From the NCBI GenBank assembly GCA_023436205.1, contig JAEZKC010000016.1, forward strand, positions 1-64,000: a stretch of 64,000 bases of DNA. The letters run 5' to 3'. The DNA is from Fibrobacterota bacterium (GTDB lineage Bacteria; Fibrobacterota; Chitinivibrionia; Chitinivibrionales; Chitinispirillaceae). The position numbers and the translations under genes are program-made. The notes beneath the pieces were generated by a model. That model ran no database searches and was not told the origin of the DNA. It saw only the letters and a list, made by a program, of their open reading frames with translations. Positions 48,167-56,975 of this stretch are shown here, one piece after another. Each line of letters starts with the position of its first letter. The first letter of the stretch is position 1.

Positions 48167-49672
48167 GTGGAAAGCATTATTTTTCAGATCATTAGAAATT
48201 TCGGCCACCATGCCCATGAGGTTGCAGTGTTATCCTCCTTTCGTTCCCTGTTTTCCAATATCCGCTTTGCAGATTTTCTGGACATGGCCATCATCACGGT
48301 CCTGCTCTACTTTATCCTCACCTGGGTGCGTAAAAAGGCCTCCCGCTCGGTAATAATCGGCTTTTCGGTGGTGCTCGCCCTGTTCGGACTGGCCCGCTTT
48401 CTCAACATGTACATGACCTCCATGATGTTCCACGCGGGGCTCACCGCTGCCATGATGGCTTTGGTGCTTGTATTTCAGGATGACCTCAGGATGGCCATGG
48501 AGCGGCTATCAAGTCTCGGGTCCCTGCAGTCAAAGTCCTCTCTGAAAGCATCCAACAAAACATTGGAGAGTCTGATTGAGTCGGTAAGAAGCATGGCTGC
48601 AGACAAGATCGGCGCCCTTATCGTGCTTAAAGGAAAAGATTCCCTGGAACGCCACCTCAGCGGCGGCATCTCTCTGCACGGGCGGATCAGCTCGTCTCTG
48701 CTTTACAGCATTTTCCACCCCTCCACCCCCAACCACGACGGGGCAGTCATTGTGGAGGGTGAACGAATCGACCGCTTCGGGGTGAAGCTTCCCCTCTCGC
48801 TCAATCTGGCGGAAGTGGGCCAGAGCGGCACCCGTCACACGGCTGCGCTGGGGATTTCCGAGCGCTCCGATGCGCTGGTGATCGTAGTATCCGAAGAACG
48901 TGGTTCCATAACACTTGCCCACCTGGGAAAACTTGAACGGGTTACCGCACTGGAACTTCAGAGAAAGATTGAAACTTTTTATAACAGCATCTTTCCCCCG
49001 CCGGCCCGTCGCAAATGGTATTCGTCGCTTCTGCGGGATTCAGGGCTTAAAATGGCGGCAGCTTCACTCTCTTTTCTTATCTGGTTTCTCTTCGCCTACA
49101 AAACAGATACGGTCAATCGCACCTTCACAGTCCCGGTGATCTACAGGAATATCCCTGCAGACTGGGTTATCGAGGAGCCCAAAGCCTCTGAAGTGAAAGT
49201 GACCCTTGCCGGTCCCGACCGAGCCTTCATCTTTGACCCTTCGGCGCTGGCAGTTTCGGTGGACATGAGTCACATAAGCGAAGGGCGGCAGACGGTCATT
49301 GTCAGCGACAAGGACATAAACGCCCCGAAGGGGATCTCCGTAAACCAGATAACCCCCCGTACCTTTTCAGTGTCGGCTCAAAAAACATCTCTCACTGAAA
49401 TTCCTCTCAAAGTGCGCACAACCGGAAAACTTCCCCAGAATTTGATACTTGAGGAGATTCGCATACAACCCTCGACTCTCAATCTCATGCTCCCCAAGAG
49501 CAAGAAAGCCAAGCTGGGAGCCATCGGTACCGAGTCGCTCGATCTCTCCAAAATCCAGCAGAGCACCACCGTGCGCCTGGCGATCATCGCCCCAACCGGC
49601 ATCATTCTCAGTGAAGAGCAGGCCAGCGTGAAAGCTTTTGTTACAGTGAAATCAAGAGATACCAAAAAATAG
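48167..49672 (+). CDS. cdaA: diadenylate cyclase CdaA fused to CdaR-like YbbR domains
   Basis: 501 residues. N-terminal membrane helices (~38-100), then the DAC catalytic domain (~110-270) with HDGAVIVEGERI (DGA), GTRHTAALGISERSDA (RHR/RHT) and VVSEERGSI intact. A further membrane helix (~302-318) is followed by extracytoplasmic YbbR repeats (FTVPVIYRNIPADWVIEE; IPLKVRTTGKLPQN). In Firmicutes cdaA and its regulator cdaR are separate genes; here they are one protein. It makes c-di-AMP from two ATP. Start unsure: GTG 48167 lacks a spaced Shine-Dalgarno, whereas GAGGTG is six bases before ATT 48176. Confidence 0.9.
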   Translation: MESIIFQIIRNFGHHAHEVAVLSSFRSLFSNIRFADFLDMAIITVLLYFILTWVRKKASRSVIIGFSVVLALFGLARFLNMYMTSMMFHAGLTAAMMALVLVFQDDLRMAMERLSSLGSLQSKSSLKASNKTLESLIESVRSMAADKIGALIVLKGKDSLERHLSGGISLHGRISSSLLYSIFHPSTPNHDGAVIVEGERIDRFGVKLPLSLNLAEVGQSGTRHTAALGISERSDALVIVVSEERGSITLAHLGKLERVTALELQRKIETFYNSIFPPPARRKWYSSLLRDSGLKMAAASLSFLIWFLFAYKTDTVNRTFTVPVIYRNIPADWVIEEPKASEVKVTLAGPDRAFIFDPSALAVSVDMSHISEGRQTVIVSDKDINAPKGISVNQITPRTFSVSAQKTSLTEIPLKVRTTGKLPQNLILEEIRIQPSTLNLMLPKSKKAKLGAIGTESLDLSKIQQSTTVRLAIIAPTGIILSEEQASVKAFVTVKSRDTKK

Positions 49673-49958
49673 CTGTTTTCTGTTAACGGCGAAGACGCCT
49701 CTCAGGACACCAGACCCATCTCCCGCATGGGAACACCATCGAAGATAGTCATCAGAGTCTATCGATCACGATTTTCGACGTTTTTTCGACTACCCCCCTC
49801 ACCGACACCCGGTACTATGGAAGCCCGCTGCCCGGGGTGGTAGCAGTTGAGGTCTTTAGCACCCAAAAAATTAGGTTTCCTGAAGAGAGCACCCAACCGC
49901 TTAAGACCGGTCTGGCTGTCTTTTTGCTCCACTGCATTCATAGCAAAGGGAGGAAATC
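49673..49958 (+). other. leader region of the aldolase-Ku-LigD operon with weak sigma-54-like site
   Basis: 286 bases without a gene. TGGCTGT-CTTT-TTGC (49913-49927) has the sigma-54 GG/GC phasing but lacks the AC of TGGCAC, so it is a weak candidate promoter for the aldolase operon (start near 49939, 20 bases before the ATG). AGGGAGGAA is a good Shine-Dalgarno. No terminator after cdaA was seen. Confidence 0.3.
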
Positions 49959-50987
49959 ATGGATATTTATACATCGCTTACCGATACTGCTTCAGCCCTG
50001 CTTTCTCAGGGAAAGGGGATTTTAGCGGCAGACGAAAGCACCGGAACAATCACCAAACGGTTTCAGAAAGTCAATGTAGATTCCACCCCCGATACCCGCA
50101 GAGATTATCGGGAAATGCTTTTCACTACCCCGCAAATCGAAAACTACATATCCGGGGTGATACTCTACGAGGAAACGCTCAACCAGAAAACGTCCGATGG
50201 CAAGCCCATGGTGGAGCTCCTTACCGATAAAGGGATTGTTCCCGGAATAAAGGTGGACAAGGGCACCAAGGCCATTCCTTTCAGCGAGGGCGACAAGGTC
50301 ACCGAGGGGCTCGACGGTTTGCGGGAGAGGCTTACCGATTACTACAGTAAAGGCGCCCGCTTCGCCAAATGGAGGGCGGTCATATCAATTGGCCAGAGTA
50401 ACCCCTCTCATCTGTGCATCAAAGAAAACTGTGAGGCCCTGGCCCGCTACGCGGCGCTCTGTCAGGAAGCGGGGATCGTGCCCATCGTTGAGCCGGAAGT
50501 GCTCATGGATGGCGATCACGACATTAAGGCTTGCGAGAAAGTGACCGAAAGTGTGCTGGGGATGCTTTTTTCCACCCTGCGAATGCACCGGGTGATGCTT
50601 GAGGGGGTCATTCTCAAGCCCAATATGGTGGTGCCCGGAAAACAGGCTTCGGTGCAGTCCAATGCTTCCGAGGTGGCCGAATCCACCCTTCGCTGTCTGC
50701 GCCGCACTGTGCCGGCCGCAGTCCCGGGGATTGCATTTCTTTCGGGAGGGCAGGAATCGATTCACGCCACCAGACACCTCAATGCCATGAACAAAACAGA
50801 TGTGGCCAAACCCTGGCGGCTGACGTTCTCCTTTGCAAGGGCGCTTCAGGAGAAGCCCATGGAGATCTGGGGTGGCAAGTCAGAAAACATTTCGGCCGCG
50901 CAGAAGGCGTTCAGCCATCGTGCCCGCTGCAACGGAGCGGCGTCTCAGGGCCGCTACAACGATGAGATGGAAAAAGAACCTCGGTAA
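49959..50987 (+). CDS. class I fructose-bisphosphate aldolase
   Basis: 342 residues, the length of eukaryote-type class I aldolases. Recognised by GKGILAADESTGTITKRF, YREMLFTTP, GIVPGIKVDKG, FAKWRAVISI, EPEVLMDGDHD and the Schiff-base lysine in GVILKPNMVVPG. Cleaves fructose-1,6-bisphosphate without metal. First of a plus-strand run with Ku and LigD, whose genes follow at 11 and 17 bases; the association with DNA repair is unexplained and may only be shared transcription. Confidence 0.95.
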   Translation: MDIYTSLTDTASALLSQGKGILAADESTGTITKRFQKVNVDSTPDTRRDYREMLFTTPQIENYISGVILYEETLNQKTSDGKPMVELLTDKGIVPGIKVDKGTKAIPFSEGDKVTEGLDGLRERLTDYYSKGARFAKWRAVISIGQSNPSHLCIKENCEALARYAALCQEAGIVPIVEPEVLMDGDHDIKACEKVTESVLGMLFSTLRMHRVMLEGVILKPNMVVPGKQASVQSNASEVAESTLRCLRRTVPAAVPGIAFLSGGQESIHATRHLNAMNKTDVAKPWRLTFSFARALQEKPMEIWGGKSENISAAQKAFSHRARCNGAASQGRYNDEMEKEPR

Positions 50988-50998
50988 AGGAGGCTGCC

Positions 50999-51790
50999 AT
51001 GCGTCCCATCTGGTCTGGAGCAATCAGTTTCGGGTTGATCTATATCCCGGTCAAGCTTTACGATGCCACCCGCTCGCACAAAATCGACCTCGACATGCTG
51101 CGCAAGAGCGACCACTGCCGCATCGGCTACGTGCGGGTCTGCAAGGAGACCGGGGAGGAAGTCCCCTACGCGGATATTGTCAAAGGATACGAATACCGCA
51201 AGGGCGACTATGTCGTTGTTGAAGATGAAGATTTCAAGCGGGCCAATGTGAAGAAGTCCCAAACCATAGAAATTGTATCATTTGCCCAGAGTGTAGAAAT
51301 TGATGAAAAGTATCTGGAGAAGCCCTACTACATGGAACCGGTTCGGGAGGCCAAGAAGGCTTACGTGCTTTTAAGAGAGGCTATGCGCCAGAGCGGTAAA
51401 GTGGGAATTGCCCGTTATGTGATGCGCACCAAGGAGCACATGGCCATGGTCAAGGCCGAAGAGGACGTGCTTATTCTCAATCAGATGCGCTTTGCAGATG
51501 AGATCAGATCCAGTGCAGAGCTCGACCTTCCCTCCCGGGGCGCGGAGTCGGTGGCGGAGAAGGAGCTTGAGCTCGCCAAAACGCTTATCGATCAACTGGC
51601 CGAACCCTGGAAGCCCGATCAGTACCACGATACTTATTACGAAGATCTCAGGCGTATCATACAGGAGAAGGTTGAGGGGAAGGTGCCGGAGCCTATCGGA
51701 GAGGCGCCCAGGCCCACCGGAGTCACCGACCTGTTTTCGAAGCTGTCCGAAAGCCTGGAGGCGGCCAAGAAGCAGAAGAAAGCAGCTTGA
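50999..51790 (+). CDS. ku: Ku end-joining protein
   Basis: 263 residues, standard bacterial Ku. Starts RPIWSGAISFGLIYIPVKLYDATR, with YVRVCKETGEEVPYADIVKGYEY and LLREAMRQSGKVGIARYVMR. The homodimeric ring binds double-strand DNA ends and recruits LigD. The C-terminus ends in a Lys-rich tail (AAKKQKKAA). AAAGGAGG precedes the ATG. Directly followed by ligD. Confidence 0.97.
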   Translation: MRPIWSGAISFGLIYIPVKLYDATRSHKIDLDMLRKSDHCRIGYVRVCKETGEEVPYADIVKGYEYRKGDYVVVEDEDFKRANVKKSQTIEIVSFAQSVEIDEKYLEKPYYMEPVREAKKAYVLLREAMRQSGKVGIARYVMRTKEHMAMVKAEEDVLILNQMRFADEIRSSAELDLPSRGAESVAEKELELAKTLIDQLAEPWKPDQYHDTYYEDLRRIIQEKVEGKVPEPIGEAPRPTGVTDLFSKLSESLEAAKKQKKAA

Positions 51791-51807
51791 GGTAAGGAAA
51801 ACGATCC

Positions 51808-54321
51808 ATGGCGCTTGAAGAGTACCGTAAGAAACGGAACTTCAATGAGACCTCCGAACCAGGTCCTCAAAAGAGGGTGTCTGCAGGGGAGCTTCCCCGT
51901 TTCGTGATCCAGAAGCATCAGGCCAGCCATCTTCATTACGACCTGCGTTTAGAGGTGGAGGGGGTACTCAAGAGCTGGGCTGTACCCAAGGGGCCATCAC
52001 TTGTGCCCGGGCAGAAGCGGCTGGCCATGATGGTGGAGGATCATCCTTTTGACTACCGCAATTTCGAGGGGATTATCCCCGAAGGCAACTACGGTGCAGG
52101 CACGGTTATGATTTGGGACGAGGGGTTCTATTCGGTTCCGGGTATAGAGGGTAAAAAAAGAACCGAAGAGGTACTCAACGACGGTATCGCAAAAGGTAAT
52201 GCTGTATTCTCTTTTCTGGGGCAGAAGGTCAGAGGCATGTTTCATCTGGTGCGAATGTCGGGCAGAGGGGAGAATGCATGGCTTCTGCTGAAGAAAAGCG
52301 ATGAGTTTGCGAGCGAAAAAGATGACATACTTCAGCAGGACCGGTCGGTGCGTTCCGATCTGTCACTGGAGGAGATTCGCACTCTGGGCACTGCCCGGGA
52401 GGTATCCATAAATTCCCAATATATTCAGCAGATACTTGCCGATGCCCCTAAAAAAGAGCTGGATGAGCCGGTCAAGCCCATGCTGGCCCATTTGGTGGAG
52501 GAGCCTTTCGATAAAGAGGGCTGGTATTTTGAGATCAAATGGGATGGATACCGGGCCATAGCCGAGTGTCTTCACGGGGCGGTTCGGCTTTACTCACGTA
52601 ATAACCAGAGTTTTGCCGGCCATTACCCTCTTATCGTGCAGGAGCTCAAAAAGATTCCCTTCGAGGTGGTGCTCGACGGAGAGGTGGTCGTACTTGACAA
52701 AAACGGTCGTTCCGATTTCGGGGCACTTCAAAATTACCGGCGAGCGCCTGGAGGCAATCTGGTGTACTATGTTTTCGACATACTGCATTTTGAAGGACAC
52801 GATCTCACTGGCCTGCCGCTCTACAAAAGAAAAGAGCTTCTGAAGCAGGTTCTTCCAGAGCTTGAACGTGTAAAGCTTAACTGGCATATCGAGAATAACG
52901 GGATTGAATTTTACCGTGGAGCGGAGGATCTTGGCCTTGAGGGGGTAGTGGCCAAGGACAGCGGCAGCCCTTATATCACCGGCGGCCGGAGCTGGTACTG
53001 GCGAAAAATTAAGATTGTAAAGCAGCAGGAGGCGGTGGTCGGGGGGTTCACTGAACCCAAAGGTGGAAGGAAGGGGCTGGGATCGCTCATTGTGGGAGTA
53101 TACGACCAGGGAAAACTTGTGTATGCCGGCCATGTGGGTGGAGGCTTCAGTGATCAGCAGCTCCATGAAGTTCGGGCCAGATTGGAAAAACTGGAAATAG
53201 ACGAATGCCCCTTTGAAAAAAAGCCGCTCACCTCCGAAACGAGTCATTGGGTGAAACCTGATCTTGTGTGTATGGTGCGCTTTTCCGAGTGGACTGGCGA
53301 GGGCAGCATGAGGCATCCGGTGTTTCAGGGGTTCAGGGAGGACATCGACCCTGCAAGTGTGGTCAGGGAAGAGCCGTCCAAACCTGAACCCCGTTTCGCT
53401 CCGCTCAAAAAGGATCAGAACCTGTTGATTAACGGTAAGTCGGTTACGGTGAGTAACCCCGACAAAATATACTGGCCCGACCGGAAAATTACCAAAGGGC
53501 AAATGGTTGACTATTACCGCAATGTAGCAGCATGGATTCTTCCGCATCTGGTTGATCGCCCACAGTCGCTTCACCGGTTTCCCGATGGAATTGAGGGCAA
53601 ACACTTTTTCCATAAAGATATGGAAACTGTCCCGGAGTGGGCTTCCACTGCGGTTATCGAATCTGAAGAGGGGAAAACCCGCTATTTTTTATGCCAGGAT
53701 GAAGCATCACTAGTTTACATCGTAAACCTAGGAACGATCGAGATTAATCCCTGGATCAGTAGAGTGGGCAGTCTTGAAAACCCTGATGTCATGGTGATTG
53801 ATCTTGATCCGCTTGCGTGTCCGTTTGCCTATGTTATAAAAGCGGCTAATATGGTGCATTCTGTACTGAGCGAAATCGATGTTCCTCACTATGTAAAGAC
53901 ATCCGGGGCGACCGGATTGCACATATTTGTGCCATTGGAGGCCAGATACACCTATGAGCAGGCCCGTCAGTTTGCTCTTATTGTCTGTACAGCGGTAAAC
54001 AGGGAACTGCCAGAAATCACCAGCCTCGAACGGTTGCCCTCCAGAAGAGGCGGCAAGGTATATCTTGACTTTCTTCAGAACACGAAGGGCAAGACCATGG
54101 CAAGTGTTTATTCTCTACGCCCATTCCCCGGGGCTCCGGTGTCCACGCCTCTTCACTGGGAGGAGGTAAACGGCGATCTTGATCCGGTCAATTTCAATAT
54201 TGACAACACGGTCAAGAGGCTGGAGAAGACGGGAGACCTCTGGAAGCCGGTACTTGGCAGAGGGATCAACATGGAAGCTGCTTTGGAGCGGCTCAAGGTG
54301 CTTTTCAGCAGATACACCTGA
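51808..54321 (+). CDS. ligD: multifunctional DNA ligase LigD (PE-LIG-POL)
   Basis: 837 residues with all three activities in the order 3'-phosphoesterase (~1-190, HLHYDLRLEVEGVLKSWAVPKG with catalytic H and D), ATP-dependent ligase (~215-525, nucleotidyl motif EIKWDGYRA, LDGEVVVLD, EGVVAKD) and polymerase/primase (~545-837, VMVIDLDP metal site, SGATGLHIFVPL). The enzyme trims, fills and seals broken ends with Ku. The Pseudomonas order is the same; mycobacteria use POL-PE-LIG. All key residues appear intact. Confidence 0.97.
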   Translation: MALEEYRKKRNFNETSEPGPQKRVSAGELPRFVIQKHQASHLHYDLRLEVEGVLKSWAVPKGPSLVPGQKRLAMMVEDHPFDYRNFEGIIPEGNYGAGTVMIWDEGFYSVPGIEGKKRTEEVLNDGIAKGNAVFSFLGQKVRGMFHLVRMSGRGENAWLLLKKSDEFASEKDDILQQDRSVRSDLSLEEIRTLGTAREVSINSQYIQQILADAPKKELDEPVKPMLAHLVEEPFDKEGWYFEIKWDGYRAIAECLHGAVRLYSRNNQSFAGHYPLIVQELKKIPFEVVLDGEVVVLDKNGRSDFGALQNYRRAPGGNLVYYVFDILHFEGHDLTGLPLYKRKELLKQVLPELERVKLNWHIENNGIEFYRGAEDLGLEGVVAKDSGSPYITGGRSWYWRKIKIVKQQEAVVGGFTEPKGGRKGLGSLIVGVYDQGKLVYAGHVGGGFSDQQLHEVRARLEKLEIDECPFEKKPLTSETSHWVKPDLVCMVRFSEWTGEGSMRHPVFQGFREDIDPASVVREEPSKPEPRFAPLKKDQNLLINGKSVTVSNPDKIYWPDRKITKGQMVDYYRNVAAWILPHLVDRPQSLHRFPDGIEGKHFFHKDMETVPEWASTAVIESEEGKTRYFLCQDEASLVYIVNLGTIEINPWISRVGSLENPDVMVIDLDPLACPFAYVIKAANMVHSVLSEIDVPHYVKTSGATGLHIFVPLEARYTYEQARQFALIVCTAVNRELPEITSLERLPSRRGGKVYLDFLQNTKGKTMASVYSLRPFPGAPVSTPLHWEEVNGDLDPVNFNIDNTVKRLEKTGDLWKPVLGRGINMEAALERLKVLFSRYT

Positions 54322-54333
54322 AAGGATTCACGT

Positions 54334-56007
54334 ATGGCCACGATAGATGCAATTGTGCTCGCTGCCGACCAGGCGAAAGATTTAAGCAGCGATCCGCAGA
54401 TTACTCATACGGCACTGGTGCCGGTGCATGGTAAACCCATGCTAGACTGGGTTGTGGAAACGCTTCATTCATCAAAATATATCGGCAAAGTTATTGTGGT
54501 GGGCCCCGACAAGCTTGATGAGCTTTTCAGCAGACGATATACAAACAAGAGAGTAGTACCGTCTCTTTCCACCCTGGAAAACCTGACCGGAATTGCAGCG
54601 GACGGCACCGTTGACCAGGCAAAGGGCTACATCGTTTTGCCTTGTGAGGCGATTCTGCTTACTTCACAAATTATCGATGATGCTTGCGAATCATTTCTGA
54701 ATTCCGATGAACAGATTTCTATCCCGCTTATACCACCCGAGAAATTCAGCTCCGAGTCTCCCAAGCCGTTTACAGTCAAATGGGAGAACCGGGAAGTGGT
54801 GCCGGCAGTTTTCGCCTTCAGCAAAACAGCCCGGCTGGTGCCTGCAGCCATGCAGAAGCTTCGGCAGATAAACCGTGAGAGAGATCCCCTCACGGATGCG
54901 GGAGTTATTCTTCCGGTAGTGGCGGCAATAGAGAAGACCCTGGTGGAACGGACCTCTACTGCTATCGGCTACTTCAGATTCAATTATCCTCAGGCTGCGT
55001 TCAGTGTACGCTATATAAAAGATTTGCGCTACGCACAACAGACGCTTCCGACTCCTTGGCACCCCCGGTTTAAAAAAATCAAGCTTATCATCAACCCTCA
55101 TTCCGGCACCGGCCTTCAGCTGCCAACGTTTCTAAAAAAGCTTCTGGGGATTAGAAAGCGCTCTCTTGACGTATCATCGGGAGGAAATAAATTTACCCGC
55201 AAGATAAAGCAGTACCTGAATGAATTCGGAATGTTTCCCGAAGTGGCTGAGACCCGAACCGCCAGGGAGGCCACCGAAACGGCCAGAATCTGCAGTGAGC
55301 AGGGTTATGATCTGGTGATAGCCGCCGGTGGAGACGGAACCATTAATGCGGTTGTAAACGGACTTGCCGGAACGGAGACAGCACTGGGGGTGGTTCCGCT
55401 GGGCACGGTGAATGTGTATGCGATAGAGCTGGGAATTCCCATGGAGATCCGTTCTGCCTGTCAGCTTATTGCACAGGGCAACACCAAGCGGATAGATCTG
55501 GGGCAGGCGGACCGAAGGTATTTTACTTGCCTGGCAGGGATAGGTTTTGATGCCTTCGTGGTCAAGCAGGCGGACCAGGGGCTTAAAAAGGTGCTGGGAG
55601 CCGCAGCTTATCTTTTAATCGGACTTAAAAATTTGATTGTATACAAGTTTGAGCCGATCAGGCTCAGTGTTGATGATCAGCCGGTCCCAAGAAGCGGGTT
55701 TATTGTGCTTATCGGTAATGGGAAATACTACAGTTCAAACCTGGTTATTTCTCCTCAGGCGAGTCAGGAGGATGGCTTGCTTGATGTGGTGATTCTAAAA
55801 AGTCGGCACATATTCAGTTTTCTTGGCTATTTCTGGGGTTTGAGCAGGGCAAATCTGATAGAGCATGAGAATGTGGAATATTTGAAGGGTAAGCATATAA
55901 GGGTTTTCCAGCAGGGGCGACATCACATTCATATCGACGGAGAACCGATTGGCCGGTCTCCCATGGATTTCAAGGCAGTGCCCAAAGCGCTAACGGTTGT
56001 GTACTGA
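54334..56007 (+). CDS. nucleotidyltransferase-like domain fused to a diacylglycerol-kinase-family lipid kinase
   Basis: 557 residues. Residues 1-~240 resemble a MobA/GlmU-type NTP-transferase (DAIVLAADQ, LVPVHGKPMLDWVVETL), though the usual G-x-G-T-R-M loop is replaced by AADQAKDLSSD, so catalysis is doubtful. Residues ~255-557 are a DAGK/YegS lipid kinase with IINPHSGTG, AAGGDGTINAVVNGLA, PLGTVNVYA, LAGIGFDAFV and IDGEPIG. The second half likely phosphorylates a lipid or sphingoid substrate with ATP. Fusion of these folds is unusual. Last gene of the aldolase-Ku-LigD run. Confidence 0.85.
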   Translation: MATIDAIVLAADQAKDLSSDPQITHTALVPVHGKPMLDWVVETLHSSKYIGKVIVVGPDKLDELFSRRYTNKRVVPSLSTLENLTGIAADGTVDQAKGYIVLPCEAILLTSQIIDDACESFLNSDEQISIPLIPPEKFSSESPKPFTVKWENREVVPAVFAFSKTARLVPAAMQKLRQINRERDPLTDAGVILPVVAAIEKTLVERTSTAIGYFRFNYPQAAFSVRYIKDLRYAQQTLPTPWHPRFKKIKLIINPHSGTGLQLPTFLKKLLGIRKRSLDVSSGGNKFTRKIKQYLNEFGMFPEVAETRTAREATETARICSEQGYDLVIAAGGDGTINAVVNGLAGTETALGVVPLGTVNVYAIELGIPMEIRSACQLIAQGNTKRIDLGQADRRYFTCLAGIGFDAFVVKQADQGLKKVLGAAAYLLIGLKNLIVYKFEPIRLSVDDQPVPRSGFIVLIGNGKYYSSNLVISPQASQEDGLLDVVILKSRHIFSFLGYFWGLSRANLIEHENVEYLKGKHIRVFQQGRHHIHIDGEPIGRSPMDFKAVPKALTVVY

Positions 56008-56161
56008 TTTGTGCAGGAGAGTGGCTTTAAGAAGATGTTTTTCTGTAGTATAGAACTAATGAAATGTGGGTTGTGAGAGATTTGAGATGAGTCCGTGGAC
56101 CACTCTGGTACGATACTTGTAGTTTAATAACCTGGATGCGTTTCATTACTGGAGGCCTGTT

Positions 56162-56845
56162 TTGGCAGATTCAAAAAGTGCGGCCATTTTCGATCTGGAC
56201 GGAACCCTTATCCCTCACACCAGTGCGGAAAAGACCTTCTTTTTCCATATGCTTAGAAGCGGCACCCTCAGTTTCAAAGATGTACTGCAGATGCTGGCGG
56301 CGATAATAAGCGCAAAAGGAAATTTTCATGAGATGCTTCGGGGCAATAAACGCTATCTGCGCAAAAAATCGGTGCAAACCATGGATGCTGTGGCCCGGCA
56401 GTACTTTGAACCCCGCATAGACGACATCATCTACCCTGAAATGAAGCAGGTCATCGAGCATCATCGGGAACAGGGCGATTTTCTATTGCTTTTAACAGGC
56501 ACCCTCGATGTCATAGCCCGCTGCTTTGTGCGTCATCTCAATTTTGACGGTTTTCAGGCCACCACACTGGAGCGCCGGGACGGACACTACACGGGTAAAG
56601 TAAGTGGAATTCTACCGTACGGCATGGGAAAGCTGGAAGTTTTAAAAGATCTGCGCGACCGTTTTACCTTCGACCGGGATACCTCTTATCTCTACGCCAA
56701 CATCTTCTCTGACCGTTATGTGCTCAATGCCGTAGAACACCCGGTGGCCGTAAATCCCGATTCCAAGCTTAAAGAGTATGCTGAACGATTGAAGTGGCAG
56801 ATAATCGAGTGCAGCAAACCGAGAAGAAAATACGCCTTTCGGTAA
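56162..56845 (+). CDS. HAD-IB family phosphatase (SerB-like)
   Basis: 227 residues from TTG 56162, with TGGAGG six bases upstream. HAD motifs: nucleophile FDLDGTLIPH, motif II LLLTGTLDVIA, helical cap between them, and a C-terminal AVNPDSKLKEYAERLKWQII; the usual motif IV D-D is replaced by IFSDRYVLN, as in HAD-IB enzymes. Relatives dephosphorylate phosphoserine or lysophosphatidate. The PlsC gene at 57.1 kb on the other strand hints at phospholipid metabolism (HAD-IB and PlsC are often linked), an inference. Confidence 0.88.
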   Translation: MADSKSAAIFDLDGTLIPHTSAEKTFFFHMLRSGTLSFKDVLQMLAAIISAKGNFHEMLRGNKRYLRKKSVQTMDAVARQYFEPRIDDIIYPEMKQVIEHHREQGDFLLLLTGTLDVIARCFVRHLNFDGFQATTLERRDGHYTGKVSGILPYGMGKLEVLKDLRDRFTFDRDTSYLYANIFSDRYVLNAVEHPVAVNPDSKLKEYAERLKWQIIECSKPRRKYAFR

Positions 56846-56897
56846 TATTTACCGATCCATGCACATATTACCGATGAGCTAATTTCCTCCTTCCAGA

Positions 56898-56916
56898 CAG
56901 TTTTCCCGAAAAACTG
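56898..56916. promoter_or_regulatory. inverted repeat upstream of the sigma-54-type promoter
   Basis: CAGTTTT and AAAACTG, perfect 7-base arms around CCCGA, 33 bases before the -24 element. Could be an activator binding site for the sigma-54-type promoter, or a weak transcript end for the HAD gene. A direct repeat TACCGAT occurs further upstream near 56848 and 56870. Confidence 0.3.
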
Positions 56917-56949
56917 ATTGTTTAGGGGTTTAGTAAGCAAACACCAGTT

Positions 56950-56964
56950 TGGCACGGGGGTTGC
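56950..56964 (+). promoter_or_regulatory. perfect sigma-54 (-24/-12) promoter for a small RNA
   Basis: TGGCACG-GGGG-TTGC matches the RpoN consensus at every specified base with GG and GC 12 positions apart. Expected start is near 56976. The only plus-strand structure downstream before the convergent plsC end is the hairpin series finishing in the terminator at 57047-57069. Confidence 0.75.
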
Positions 56965-56975
56965 TTTAGTTATAA

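Noticed and set aside
52594..53613. 339-residue minus-strand reading frame inside ligD
   Set aside because: Antisense shadow of a well-supported multidomain gene; no family features and no ribosome site.
56117..56132. Sigma-54-like box TGGTACG-ATAC-TTGT upstream of the HAD gene
   Set aside because: Both the -24 C and the -12 C are changed; too far from consensus to list as a promoter.
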